Shown here piece by piece: positions 36,712 through 47,418 of a DNA stretch of 64,000 bases. The notes beneath the pieces are model-generated. The model was not told the origin of the DNA and did not search any database. It worked only from the letters and a program-made list of their open reading frames with translations. The stretch spans positions 62,001 through 126,000 of the forward strand of contig MU394138.1 of assembly GCA_022578605.1 (NCBI GenBank), read 5' to 3'. The first letter of the stretch is position 1. Every line of letters begins with the position of its first letter. A program made the translations under genes and the position numbers. This DNA is from Camillea tinctor (taxonomy: Eukaryota; Ascomycota; Sordariomycetes; Xylariales; Xylariaceae).

Positions 36712-38102
36712 AGCAAGACGACACGACAAGAATGGGAAAGATCTATATTCGTACCATAGGCCAAAGACAACAACGACGATAAAGGCGACAATATCAGAAA
36801 ATCCCAGCACCAGATAAATCAACCCGAAGAGAGAAAGGGAACAAGGAGGCGAAGCTTTCTTCTCGCTGCAAAGCTAAAGAGCAAAAACCACAATTTCGCT
36901 TCTTGTACTATTTTTGAACATTCACAGTCGACCTGTATTATGTATATACACTTACTGCCTTCTTCTATACCTTTCTCTTCAAGGGGTAGGTTATCGTCTC
37001 AGCTTTGGTCTAGTCAGATGGACATAACAGATCAGAAATGCGTTTTTTTCCCACGCACATACAAACGAACAAAAAAAGGAATAAAATCAAAAGAGAAAAA
37101 ATCAGTGCAAAGTTATATATCATATATACAATATATATATGTATATATACATATTAGAATTGCATCCCTTCTTCCTTATCGAGGAATAGGGAAAGAGGGT
37201 GCTCATCATCAGAATGCATCAGTCGAGAAAAATCCATCCTCTTGTCTTTCTTTTTATTTCCTCTTCGCCTTTGGAAGAGGGACAGGACGGAGGCGAAAGA
37301 GCGGAGGATTGCAACAGCAAGGCGTTAACAAGGAAATGAGCCGGGACGAATCGGGGTCGATTCTTTTTACCAAGGGGGAGGGGGAGTTGTTGTGCGCGGT
37401 GTTGATGGATGGAGGATTGTCATTATTGGGATATATCTACCAGGTAAACCTACCTACATTATACATATACATCTTTGGGATAATAGAACAAATTCAATTC
37501 CTTCGACTTCTAAAGACTTGGGGATATAAGTATCCATATTGATTAAGAAATGTTATATCTGCTACACCGAACCTCCTTTGATTATGCAACTCTTTCAGTC
37601 CCCTCACCATCCCCTGCTTTCGAATATCTTGCCACAGAGAATAGTCTTACTTTAATCAGTTAATATATATTACTTTCATTAACCAAAAAAAGGAGAGCTA
37701 ACCTATTGAAATATATATTAAAGAAAGTTGTGTGAACCTTATAGTTGACGATATATACGTAGATAGGTATTGAACACATAAGACAGCATGCATTTGGTTG
37801 ATAATGTACCATGAATGATATTATATAAGAGAGTTCTGTTCTATCTTAAATTCTATAATGTGTCTTTGTATGTCCTAAGGCCTAGTCGCAGAACCCCTTC
37901 ACTGAAAACGATGGTGAGTGAAAAGGATACGAATGTGTGTTCGAGGAAGTGGACTATGGATGTCTTTACAAAGATGAGTGCTGCTGATGTGGTCTATAAT
38001 CATAATTCTTGTTGACAGTCTATCATAATCGAGAGTAACATCAATTTGACGCGCGCTGTGTCATGTCCCCTTTGAGGCATTGTTCTCTCTTTCAAGACCA
38101 TC
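36712..38102. other. Intergenic region
   Basis: About 1.4 kb between two convergent genes. It has an AT dinucleotide-like run near 37110-37155. Open frames are lysine- or tyrosine-rich products of AT-rich DNA and are not called. Confidence 0.5.
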
Positions 38103-39350
38103 CTACCGGAAGCTAAATGGACACCCAGCACCACCAGTCGACCCGCGATTCTTGATATATTCCTCAAGCGCACGCGCCTGGTCATGCACCGGCTCCTTAG
38201 CGCTCTTCTCAAAGACCGCAGGGCCCAGCTCCTCGGGCAGGAACCCACGGCTCTGAAACTTCGCGCCCGGGCTAACCTTGCCGCCTGACTTAAGCCAGAC
38301 AACTACCTTATTGTACCACGTGTCCGCGACGTACCAGGGCTCAAAGGCCACTGCATCCGGGCTGCGGTACAGCCTCCCGTCGGGCCCGGGCTTCGCCACG
38401 GGATCGAGCGGCCGCGCGCGCGGCAGGAAGAAATGGCGGACGACGAAGCCGTGCAGGCGGAAGAAGGTGGTCGTCAGCGCAGTGGCCCAGGCAGGCGGGT
38501 CGGGGTACCCGAGGGACTCGCGGACGACCTTGTCGTCGATGAAGGAGACGAAGAGGGAGCGCACGACGCCGTGCAAGAAGCGCGGCGTCTGCCGCAGGAA
38601 CATGTCGACGGCGGCGTCGACGACGACGCGGTTCTCCGGCGCGTAGTACAGGTTGTCCTTCTCGTACTCGACGCGCCAGCGCGCGAGCCCCTCCAGCGTG
38701 TCGGGAATCCCCCCGATGCCCATGCGGTGGCCGATCTCGCGCCAGTACACGAACTGGGCGACCTGCTCGAGGGTGGTCGTGGGCCGCCAGCCGTAGCGCT
38801 CGACCCACAGCTGCGGCTCCAGCACGAACAGCGCCAGCGTGTGCAGGTAGTCGCCCTGGGCGATGCGGTAGCGGCCGTGCATCCAGTTGAGCTTGGCGGT
38901 GGTCAGGCGGCCGCGCTCGCTGTCGGGGTCGCCGGCGAGCAGCTCGACGAGGAAGACGGCCGTGTCCTCGGCGCGCTTGCCGACCTTGTCCGGGTCGCAG
39001 AGCTGCCGCGTCTGCACCAGCAGCCGCGTGCCGTTGGCGATGCCGTAGCTCTTGATCAGCGCCCACTGCGTGCCGAACACGAACAGGAACGGGAACTCGT
39101 ACAGCATCGACAGGTGCATGATCTCCTGCGCTTGCTTGTAGTCGAGCCGGTACGGGTCGTCCATGTATGCCGCATATTTGGCCTCGATGCGCCGGAGCGC
39201 ACGGAACCGGAGCACTCGCACGGCCGTGAGGTAGGATAGTATGGCGGAGGTGATGAGGATGGTGCGCCACGGCCAAGACGGCAATCCCAGTGCGTCGGGG
39301 TCGGCCAAGGCTAGGTGGCCAATTTTGAAGTTGCTTAGAAGCGTCTCCAT
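38103..39350 (-). CDS. DUF2236 / mpaB-type ER-bound oxygenase family protein
   Basis: Intronless, 415 residues. The family includes MpaB of mycophenolic acid synthesis, an ER-bound oxygenase that cleaves a prenyl chain, and bacterial latex oxygenases (Lcp), which bind heme b. An N-terminal TM helix (WRTILITSAILSYLTAVRVL) would anchor it in the ER. Then EIMHLSMLYEFPFLFVFGTQ, KLNWMHGRY with the conserved His, and WREIGHRMGI with a further His follow the family pattern. The C-terminal part has the usual PYRSPDAVAFEPW-like region and a Cys/Gly tail. GC at third positions is very high, which creates long open frames on the other strand; I reject those. No polyketide or terpene gene is adjacent, so no biosynthetic cluster is suggested. 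Substrate unknown. Confidence 0.87.
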   Translation of the reverse strand: METLLSNFKIGHLALADPDALGLPSWPWRTILITSAILSYLTAVRVLRFRALRRIEAKYAAYMDDPYRLDYKQAQEIMHLSMLYEFPFLFVFGTQWALIKSYGIANGTRLLVQTRQLCDPDKVGKRAEDTAVFLVELLAGDPDSERGRLTTAKLNWMHGRYRIAQGDYLHTLALFVLEPQLWVERYGWRPTTTLEQVAQFVYWREIGHRMGIGGIPDTLEGLARWRVEYEKDNLYYAPENRVVVDAAVDMFLRQTPRFLHGVVRSLFVSFIDDKVVRESLGYPDPPAWATALTTTFFRLHGFVVRHFFLPRARPLDPVAKPGPDGRLYRSPDAVAFEPWYVADTWYNKVVVWLKSGGKVSPGAKFQSRGFLPEELGPAVFEKSAKEPVHDQARALEEYIKNRGSTGGAGCPFSFR

Positions 39351-40268
39351 TCTTTATTCCATGTAAGTGGGTTGGTTTGTCTGTTCTCCTTTTTCATTGG
39401 AATAGTTCCCATAGACGTCGTTTTATCTAGGGGATGGCTATGCTAACACACTTACTTTCATCGAAAGAAAGAGAGAAAAGAAAAGAAAAAAGTTGGCAAT
39501 ATTGCCCTTTTATCGTACGTCCTGCAGTCAGGGTTGAACATACATAGTTAGTATAGTGTGTCAATATCGGATTACTCATGTGAGTTATAGACAAGAGCGG
39601 GGGCTAAACTTGCCTTAGTTCTGATCGGCGGCGGTGACAACTTCTTCTGATTTGATTGACCTATAGTACGCAAAGATATCGGCTGTTATTTTTCTTTCCT
39701 GCATGTTTGGCCGGTCCATATTCTGCTTCTCCCTATTGGACAGTTCTATAACGGACACTGATTAGGGCAGCCGACTTCCCACATATTGGATTTATTACAT
39801 GGTTGCTATTATAGTCTTGCATTGGCACTTCTATTGTATAAACTGGGATTAAGTTATTCTTCTAAAATTTTCATAAACTTGATCTGATCCAGGTATTTGT
39901 AGAGTATCTCGTTGGCTCACAATCTGCTCCCCTCGTTGGATAGTTTTGTAATGGACACTCCTACCCACATGCTCCGATATTGACCGATGTTATCCTATAT
40001 CATCAGCATACAGAACTTTTTAAGACTACTATATAGGTATATTAATTAGTGGAATAGATTAGTCTTTGACCCGCTTCTGAATAATTGAAAGTGGTAGCCG
40101 GTTTTATATTTAGTTCACCTCTTGAATCTCTTTACGACAAGCCAATACTAGCTTTAAGAATAGAGACCAGCCAAAAGAAAACATGTGGATAAAAAGGGCT
40201 TTATTTGAGAGGCTATTAGAGAACTACATGACCTGCCTTCTTCATGATTCCCTCATGCAGTACATTAC
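39351..40268. other. AT-rich intergenic region
   Basis: About 0.9 kb, markedly AT-rich, between the DUF2236 gene's 5' end and the beta-glucosidase 3' end. No coding signal. Confidence 0.5.
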
Positions 40269-43040
40269 TTAAATGTTGTGGTAAGCACTCAATGGCAAGA
40301 CCCTACTGCTCGACCCTACCGAGATCGTGTATCGACCTTCCTGAAGCAACCATTCTTGGGCGACAACATCCCAGGTACTTAGATCTCGCCTAGTCAGATC
40401 AAACTCCAGGACAGCCGACTCGCCAGGCTCAAGCAGGGGCTTTAAGAATCCTCGCAGCTGCTTCGGAGGCCCACCCGGGATATTGACGTAGAGCTGGGCC
40501 ACCTCCGCTCCGGTTACCGACCCCGTGTTTGTCACAGTAGCGGAGACATGGACGAGATTGTCCCAGAGATCCTCGCGACCCCCTTCAACAATGGGCTTCG
40601 AAGGATACGGGGAGATGTCTGCGCCCTCGACAGCAGAAATCTGTAAGTCCGAGTACCCGAACGTCGTATAGCTAAGCCCGAAGCCGAACTCGTACCGAGT
40701 GACGAAGGCCCTCTCATCAAAGGCGCGGTAATCAATGTATACTCCTTCAGTAAAGTCTGATTGTGGAAACTTCGCATAGACACCATCGGGGAGTGTGGCG
40801 TTCTGCAGAGGACCATAATCTGATTCATTGCGTGGTACTGTGTACGGCAGCTTTCCAGACGGATTGACATCGCCGTACAGGATAGATACCAAAGCTCTCC
40901 CAGAATCCTGGCCAGGGAGGTGGGCAAAAATGAGCGCGGTGACATTAGGGTTGTCAATGAACTGGTCGACGAGACGCACACCCGCGTTGTGAAATACAAC
41001 GATCGTATTGCTGCACTGAGCAGCAACATTGTTGATCAAGGTGTCAGTGTAGTCATCGTGTATTCCAGGGCGGTCTCTACCCTCAGTGGCGAATGCATTG
41101 CCAACTACAATGCAAGCATCGGAGGATTGGTCGACCTGCGGGTCAACATTATGGAAGTCCCACCACAAACTAGTATCGTCATCGTAGGCCCGGAGGCTCA
41201 AAGCTTCAAAGGGTGAGCTCACGTAGGCCGGCTGGTTGGCTCCGGAGCCTCCACCGGAAATAAGGGTCCCGTTCAATGCGATCTGCGGAATGCTGGTTTC
41301 CGTGGATGTCAAAGACTCCCACCCGGAGTTCCAACCGGCACCGCCAGGGGTATATCCGTCAAATGACTTGGCAGAATAGCCGAAAAGGGAGATTAACTTG
41401 GGAGACTTGAGCGGCAGAGCGTTGTCCTTGTTTTTCAGTAGAACGTGACTCTCAATCGCTCCTTGTAGCAGGACCTCTTTATTGCTTGGGTCCTTAGCAA
41501 TAACACTTTGATGGGGTGCCGCCAGGTTTTCTGGCATCCCGCCACCCATAGTCGGGAACCCCGAGTCTTGGCCCATTTTATACCATGAAGCAATGATCCT
41601 AGGATTTCATGTCAATACATTATGGTCTAAACTGCATTACACGGATACTTACCTAGTTGCCATGTCATCGATCCTTGCTTCTGGGACAGACCCGTTGTTC
41701 ACAGCTTCGGTCAAGTTGTTACCCCAAAATGCGGCGCCCGAAGGCATCACCATATCTAATCCTGCCAGAGCGCTTGCGACACCGGCATGTTGAGCACCCC
41801 AGTCAGAAACCACGAATCCCTTATCAGTTAGCTATAAGCTATAAGCATAAGGACGATCAGCTTACTTGAAATCCTAGCTCAGTCTTTAAAAGGCCGTTTT
41901 GCGTCTTGCTGTTGGCGCACCCGTAAGAGTTATTGATTCTCTGGTACGAACACATGATATTGGCAGACCCGGCTTTGACGGCATCTTGGAAGGGCCTGGA
42001 TATTTATGATAGATTAGCATACGAGCATATACTAGGTACATATATACGAACCAGAGATATAATTCATGAATGGTTTTATCGTCGATATTGGCAGACACAG
42101 CCTCGACGTCGCCCTCTGGGTTTCTGTTCGTCTCCTGTTCATTTAAAATAAAATGCTAATAAACTGTTGAGTGATATGCAGCATGTAATGAGCCTGTAGA
42201 TTATCGCCCGTACCTTAGTGCTAGTGGCTACTCCAACTGATTGCATTCCCGTGACTGTCTCGGATGCAAGTGCACCACAAAGATAGGGGTCATTGGAGAA
42301 CCCTGGGAAACATTAGCAATGATGTTTTTGGGTGCATGTGAATGAGATGGCTTGTAGCTTACCCTCCCAGTTTCTTCCGCTTGAGGCGATGCGCCCCAGA
42401 GGCCCCACGACTGGCCCAAGAGCAACATTTACCCCTTTCTTTCGAAACTCGCCAGCCATGCCAACTGCTCTCTTGTGCGCTAAGTCGCGATTCCAGCTGC
42501 ATACATGTAAGCCTCACTTCATTTATATAGGGTTGGTTCTATACACGAACCTAGCTCCAACAGATATACCCGAGGCCCAGCTAGACACGAAGTTTGTTGT
42601 TCGGACGCCATTGCCGGCATCGCTTAAACACAGCCCCGTGAAGTTAAGCCTCTCGATCGGGGGAATTATACCAGAACAAGAACTATCTGCACTGATGCCA
42701 CCAGTGAGGCTGACCTAAACCAAATTCTTGTGAGCTAGATGGTATGAGCACATAGTCTCAGAATTATGCCCACCTTCTCTTCAAGAGTCATCTGAGACAC
42801 GAGATCCTTCGCTTTCGTATAGGAATCTGCCCAATCCCCGATACCCTCACCTTGCGCTGCATGATTAATTAGCCTTGCGGTTTGCATTAAGTGATATTTC
42901 CATTACTAACGAGAGGGATACACTGGAGGTGATTGGCCATAGAAGAATGTGTCGTCCGTAATAACGGACTGTGCCGAGGCTAAATTGCCATTATACAAAG
43001 TAGCTAGGCAAGCCACAGCACAGAAGTATGCCGACAACAT
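40269..43040 (-). CDS. Secreted GH3 beta-glucosidase
   Basis: Nine exons can be traced from the signal-peptide exon (ATG at 43038-43040, [19 protein letters not shown]) to the stop at 40269. The enzyme releases glucose from cellobiose and other beta-glucosides. In order the chain shows [39 protein letters not shown]-type [29 protein letters not shown] with the substrate-binding [31 protein letters not shown], and GFVVSDWG with the nucleophile Asp. The C-terminal sheet domain has [19 protein letters not shown] as a candidate acid/base region, and [10 protein letters not shown] fibronectin III-like domain ends the protein. The canonical HFIGNEQ motif has Leu in place of Gly. One intron (41820-41865) is only 46 nt. 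No PA14 insert was seen. Confidence 0.9.
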
Positions 43041-43973
43041 TTTGTGTATCAGTGGGATACTTGCTATTTGGCTATAGTAAGACGGAAGCGGCTCCCATGC
43101 CTCCAGAAGCCTACCTGTGAAGGAGACATTCATATTTATTAAAGCTAAACCGCCCCCAACTCGCTTGAGTGAGGGGTCATTCCTTAGACCGTGCGAGTCG
43201 GACTTAGTCGCTATCTCAATGCATCCGGCAAGTGTAAGTATCATATGTTGTTTGCGGAGGGGAAATTTCGGTTGAGGCGAGCTAATCCTTGAGATGGCAG
43301 AATACAACGGTGGCAATGAGGCGTTGGAGAATGCGGAGAGAATTAAGACATGGTCTGTCCCTGGCAGGATGGCGTAGTACTAATGTATAATTGAATTATT
43401 CATAGATGGCCATCGGTTACGTGATCGCCCGAGCTTATAGGAGAGCTTTGCCGTCCATAGACACAGACTATGGTCCCGTGAGCACAACATATCAGCCGGT
43501 GAACCATCGCCAGCTACATCGCATTGGAGTTATGCGGAGAAAGGAGAAGGAAGAATATAGTCCCAGGTACTACCACCATCCTGTTTCCTTAGCCCACCCC
43601 GCATTCGCCATGCATATATCTTGATCTGATATCGAGGGGAAAGCCGTTGCCAAGACGGCTCTTAACGAGTTCCAGTAATTGAGGTCCTTATACGCGTATT
43701 AATCATTCTCTTGCCCGTATTTCAAGATGTTGCATCTGAAGGAAAGAAAATGATCTGACACCTATCAGTCACCGTCACGCAAGGGCTATACGGTGGTTTA
43801 AAAGAACAGGAAATAAACAGTTTATGTGGGTAGCTTCTGCTATACTCTAAGCTCTTAATAGTAACCATGAGCGAGAACTAGGTTATTTCCTTCCTTCTTA
43901 GTCAGAGATTCCCGACGTGAGCATAAGGATTCAAGAATTTGCGATGCGTTCCATGATAAACGCCAAGTTTCTG
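43041..43973. other. Intergenic region upstream of the GH3 gene
   Basis: About 0.9 kb holding the beta-glucosidase promoter and the 3' end of the GPI-type gene. No coding signal. Confidence 0.5.
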
Positions 43974-44808
43974 CTAGCAGAGCTGCCATATAATTCCAAG
44001 CCAACCTGCCAGAATCAACTGCATCGTTGTTTCTAAACGGCCCGATGATTTGGAGATGGTAGTGGCCGAAAGATGGTCTGATGTCGAAAGGGAGGGTGCA
44101 AGGCCACTAGCAGGCCGACCGGTGGCAAGTTGGAAGGATGTCGTCAGTGGCAGAATTGAAGGCGACAAGCCCTGCACTAGTCCTTGGGTAGACTGAGGGA
44201 AAGCGAGTTCGGCTGGAATAGTCGGGCTAGCATGATCCGTCGTCAAAGGAAATGCAATTTTCATTATAGATGCATAGCTTTTAGCAACCTCTGACGGAAA
44301 ATTGGGCAGATCGGTGCTCTCCCATTCTACAGTCATCTGATCGTGTTCGAGCATCAGACTGCTGGTTGATAATGTGGTATAGACATCGGCCGTGGAAATA
44401 TTCGGCTCGAGAAGGAACGCCATAGGGGTCGAGATGACAGAGGTGCATAGGAAGCGAGGATCGAAATCTATTGTCATAAAGCCACTGCCAGCGTATGTCA
44501 GATATCAATACTAATACGAGATGTCACATGCTACGTTACCTTTGGCAACACCCTCCAGTCCAGATAGTTGTAGTGTCATGTACATGGGAAGTCGAGGTTA
44601 CGATGTGCATGTTCTTCGGGCATATACCGGGACTGAATGTTGGACATTTCTCTGTGTACTGCGTTGGTACACATTTTGTAAACGATGGGTCAACCCATCC
44701 GCTTTGAGGGTTGAGCGTGCTGGTACCGGGACCTGTGTTATCAATATACACCGCAAATCGATTAGCACACCATGATGGCGGCGTAAAGACTGTTGTGAGT
44801 GCTTGCAT
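43974..44808 (-). CDS. Ser/Thr-rich GPI-type secreted protein, 5' end unresolved
   Basis: Two exons, 44540-44808 and 43974-44484, give 259 residues in phase. It resembles a fungal secreted family whose core reads LTTVFTPPSWCANRF, then WVDPSFTKCVPTQYTEKCPTF, SPGICPKNM, IWTGGCCQSGF, and further on FLCTSVISTPMAFLLEPNIS and LSTSSLMLEHDQMTVEWEST. Those motifs have regular Cys and suggest a disulfide-rich surface protein of unknown role. The C-terminus is Ser/Thr-rich and ends in a hydrophobic tail (MQLILAGWLGIIWQLC), as for GPI anchoring. No signal peptide is found at the N-terminus. A CCTATAG acceptor lies just upstream of the ATG with the frame open after it, so a 5' exon is expected, but I could not find one. 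It may be missed, or the gene may have lost its start. Confidence 0.6.
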
Positions 44809-46310
44809 AGTGATAGTAAAGGTACCGGTAGACTATAGGATCCAAGGTAATGGTAGAGTGAGATTGAAAGAGGCAGAGCTGGATTCTGACTGAAGACACC
44901 ATTAAATACTTATGAAACAGATGCTGTGCCACTTTGTACTATGGGAATGACATGAGTGATGTCGGTGTCCTTCTCGTGGCTACCTTTCTATAAGTTAGCT
45001 AGGTTATATTATCATAAAGAAAGAGCTGTCGGAGGGTTTGGTGGTAAGGCAGTTAACCATGAGGTAACAGTTGACGTAGATCTGAAGTTTATGAGACTAT
45101 CTTATAAAAATTATTTGACTACATAACTCCGATAAACCTTGGGGCTTCTCCCTCCCCATTAATATGGTATTTTAAATATTATGTCCAAAGGTTTACCTAT
45201 CTTTAGTATCCCGCAACATACCGTTGTTGACGTTGATGGGCTCCGCTGGAATATCTATCACTTTTTACGAACATCTTATAGTATAACCTACATAATGGCA
45301 TACATAGACGGTCAAAATAAATTAGTCGTATTAATGTTAAAGGGCTCTCACTAGCAAGAAATACTAGGACCTTTTGGAGTAGGTAAACTTCTAATTTAGA
45401 GCTCAAAGCCACCTTTCGTTATGAATATTGCTGAATTCCCTTTGGGAAAGATAAATTGTATATTCCAGGAAGTGTTTCGATCAACCCCGGATATATGCAA
45501 AGAAATACAGTTTTCAAAAGAACCATAACAACTCATAATTGATATTAACTACAGGAAAGGGATAAAAGAATTCAACAATAGATGTTGAGGTTACTTAATG
45601 GTTGATATATAAGTTCGCAGTCTGTTTATACTCTTGAATATGTCTACATAAGGGAATCAACTAAAAAACATATTCACTTAATACAATTTTGTTCCCAGTT
45701 ATAAGTTTTCATTTCAAGATTTCCTAGACGGATGCCATGTTCCTATGAAAACAGAAATGAGAGCCAGTCATTATAAGCCGGACCACATAGACACTCATGT
45801 TTTCTAGCAAGGTCACCTAGATAAATAGGAGTATAACAATGTTTAGAAATCACAAAATGCACTTGACCCCTTCGCGTTTGTTTCGCTCATCTGATGCAAG
45901 GGGTTGAACTGCATAGTGAACATAGGCTGTATGTACCCTAGTTTGTTCTAGTATAGTACTGAGTTTACCAAGGATGACGCTGATTGAATCAAATTTATGA
46001 GTTGCTTGTTGAATATTTATATAAACCAGTCTCAACTATGGACGACCGGAGTCATTTCCAGAACATGCTCTTCATGATCGTTCCTAGGTCTGTCCGAATG
46101 ATACAGATATTTACTTTTCATGCATAACCTCCTTAGGCTTGATGGTCTTGTAATTAGGCGTCTTTCCTACGGAGCTATAACCCGCTTAAACATATTCGCC
46201 GCCCCTCGTTCCCCGCGCAATGTTCTCATATCCCTCGAACAAAGCGCAATCTTATGAATGATCACGCCCGACACCCGCGAATTATGTACTAAGTGCTCGG
46301 ATAATTAAAA
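44809..46310. other. AT-rich intergenic region
   Basis: About 1.5 kb, strongly AT-rich from 45000 to 46060. No coding signal. The expected missing 5' exon of the GPI-type gene would lie in the first few hundred bases. Confidence 0.5.
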
Positions 46311-47418
46311 ATGGCACCGGTTTATAAGGTAGCATTGGTCCAACTGTATCCTAAGGTATGTATATAACTTAATCTCCTTTTCTAGCGTTCTGCTCCACCG
46401 GCGAAGCTTGTTGAGACATTATTTCGCAATAAGCTTCGTACTTCGTGGTGGTTTTTCGCATGAGCTCAAACCCTGAACGTAAAATGTCCTCAATCCAAAA
46501 TGAATTCTGGGTTTTTATCTACCTACCTGGCGTGATGAATTCTGCTTGGGTGAGTAGGTGCTTACAGTAATATAGCCCTTGGCCCCGGCCGAAAACTTCA
46601 AGAAGGCCGAATCGTTCATCAGGGACTCCGCCGCGAAAGGGTGCCATCTCGCCGTCCTGCCGGAGTATCACCTGACATCATGGGTTCCGGACGAGCCCAG
46701 CTTCAAAGAGTCATGCGCAGAGTCTACAGCCTACCTACAGAAGTACCGAGACCTCGCTAAAGAGCTGGGGATCTGCATCGTGCCGGGCACAATCATCGAG
46801 ACGGAGGGCTCGTCGCTGCTAAACATCGCATACTTCATCTCATCAGACGGCTCGATCGCGGGGCGCTACCAGAAGAAGAACCTATGGCACCCAGAACGGC
46901 ACCATCTGGTATCCTCGGCGCACGCGCCGCACCGCGCGTTCGACACGCCGCTCGGCCGCGTCGGCCTGCTCATCTGCTGGGACCTGGCGTTCCCGGAGGC
47001 GTTCCGCGAGCTGATCGCGGACGGGGCGCAGATGATCTGCGTGCCGACGTTCTGGACGCTGCGCGACGTGTCGGACGAGGGGCTGGCGCTGAACGCCGAG
47101 GGCGAGGCGCTGTTCGTCAACTGCGCGGTGGTCAGCCGCGCGTTCGAGAACACGTGCGCGGTCGTGCTGGCGAACGCGGGCGGCCCGCCGGAGAAGGGCG
47201 AGGCGACGAGCTTCGCGGGGCAGAGCCAGGTCGGGGTCCCGCACGTGGGCGCGCTGGGACGCCTCGGCCGCGCGGAGGGCGTGTCGCTCGTGGATCTGGA
47301 TATGGAGGTTTTGCGCATTGCGGAGGGGAACTATAAGGTGAGGGAGGACATGAAGGCGGAGGGTTGGCATTACGCATACACGCAGATCAGGGATGGGGAT
47401 GGTACTAGCAAGCTGTGA
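46311..47418 (+). CDS. Nitrilase-superfamily carbon-nitrogen hydrolase
   Basis: Two exons, 46311-46355 and 46576-47418, give 295 residues. Members hydrolyse nitriles, amides or carbamoyl groups through a Cys-Glu-Lys triad. The triad is visible: Glu in LAVLPEYHL (residue 45), Lys in GRYQKKNLWHPER (near 115) and Cys in LLICWDLAFPEAFRE (near 149). The short first exon, MAPVYKVALVQLYPK, supplies the usual first beta strand, and the second begins PLAPAENFKKAESFI. The acceptor is ATATAG; the ACAG 11 nt earlier would put a stop in frame. Coding GC rises sharply in the second half, which creates open frames on both strands. Which branch of the superfamily it belongs to is not clear from sequence alone; amidase/omega-amidase-like is a fair guess. 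Confidence 0.88.

Noticed and set aside
38341..39276. Long Arg/Ala/Pro/His-rich frames on both strands
   Set aside because: They overlap the DUF2236 oxygenase gene in other frames. Their composition is that of a GC-rich shadow.
38103..43040. Possible biosynthetic gene cluster around the mpaB-type gene
   Set aside because: Neighbours are a GH3 enzyme and an unrecognised protein; no backbone synthase, P450 or regulator is present.
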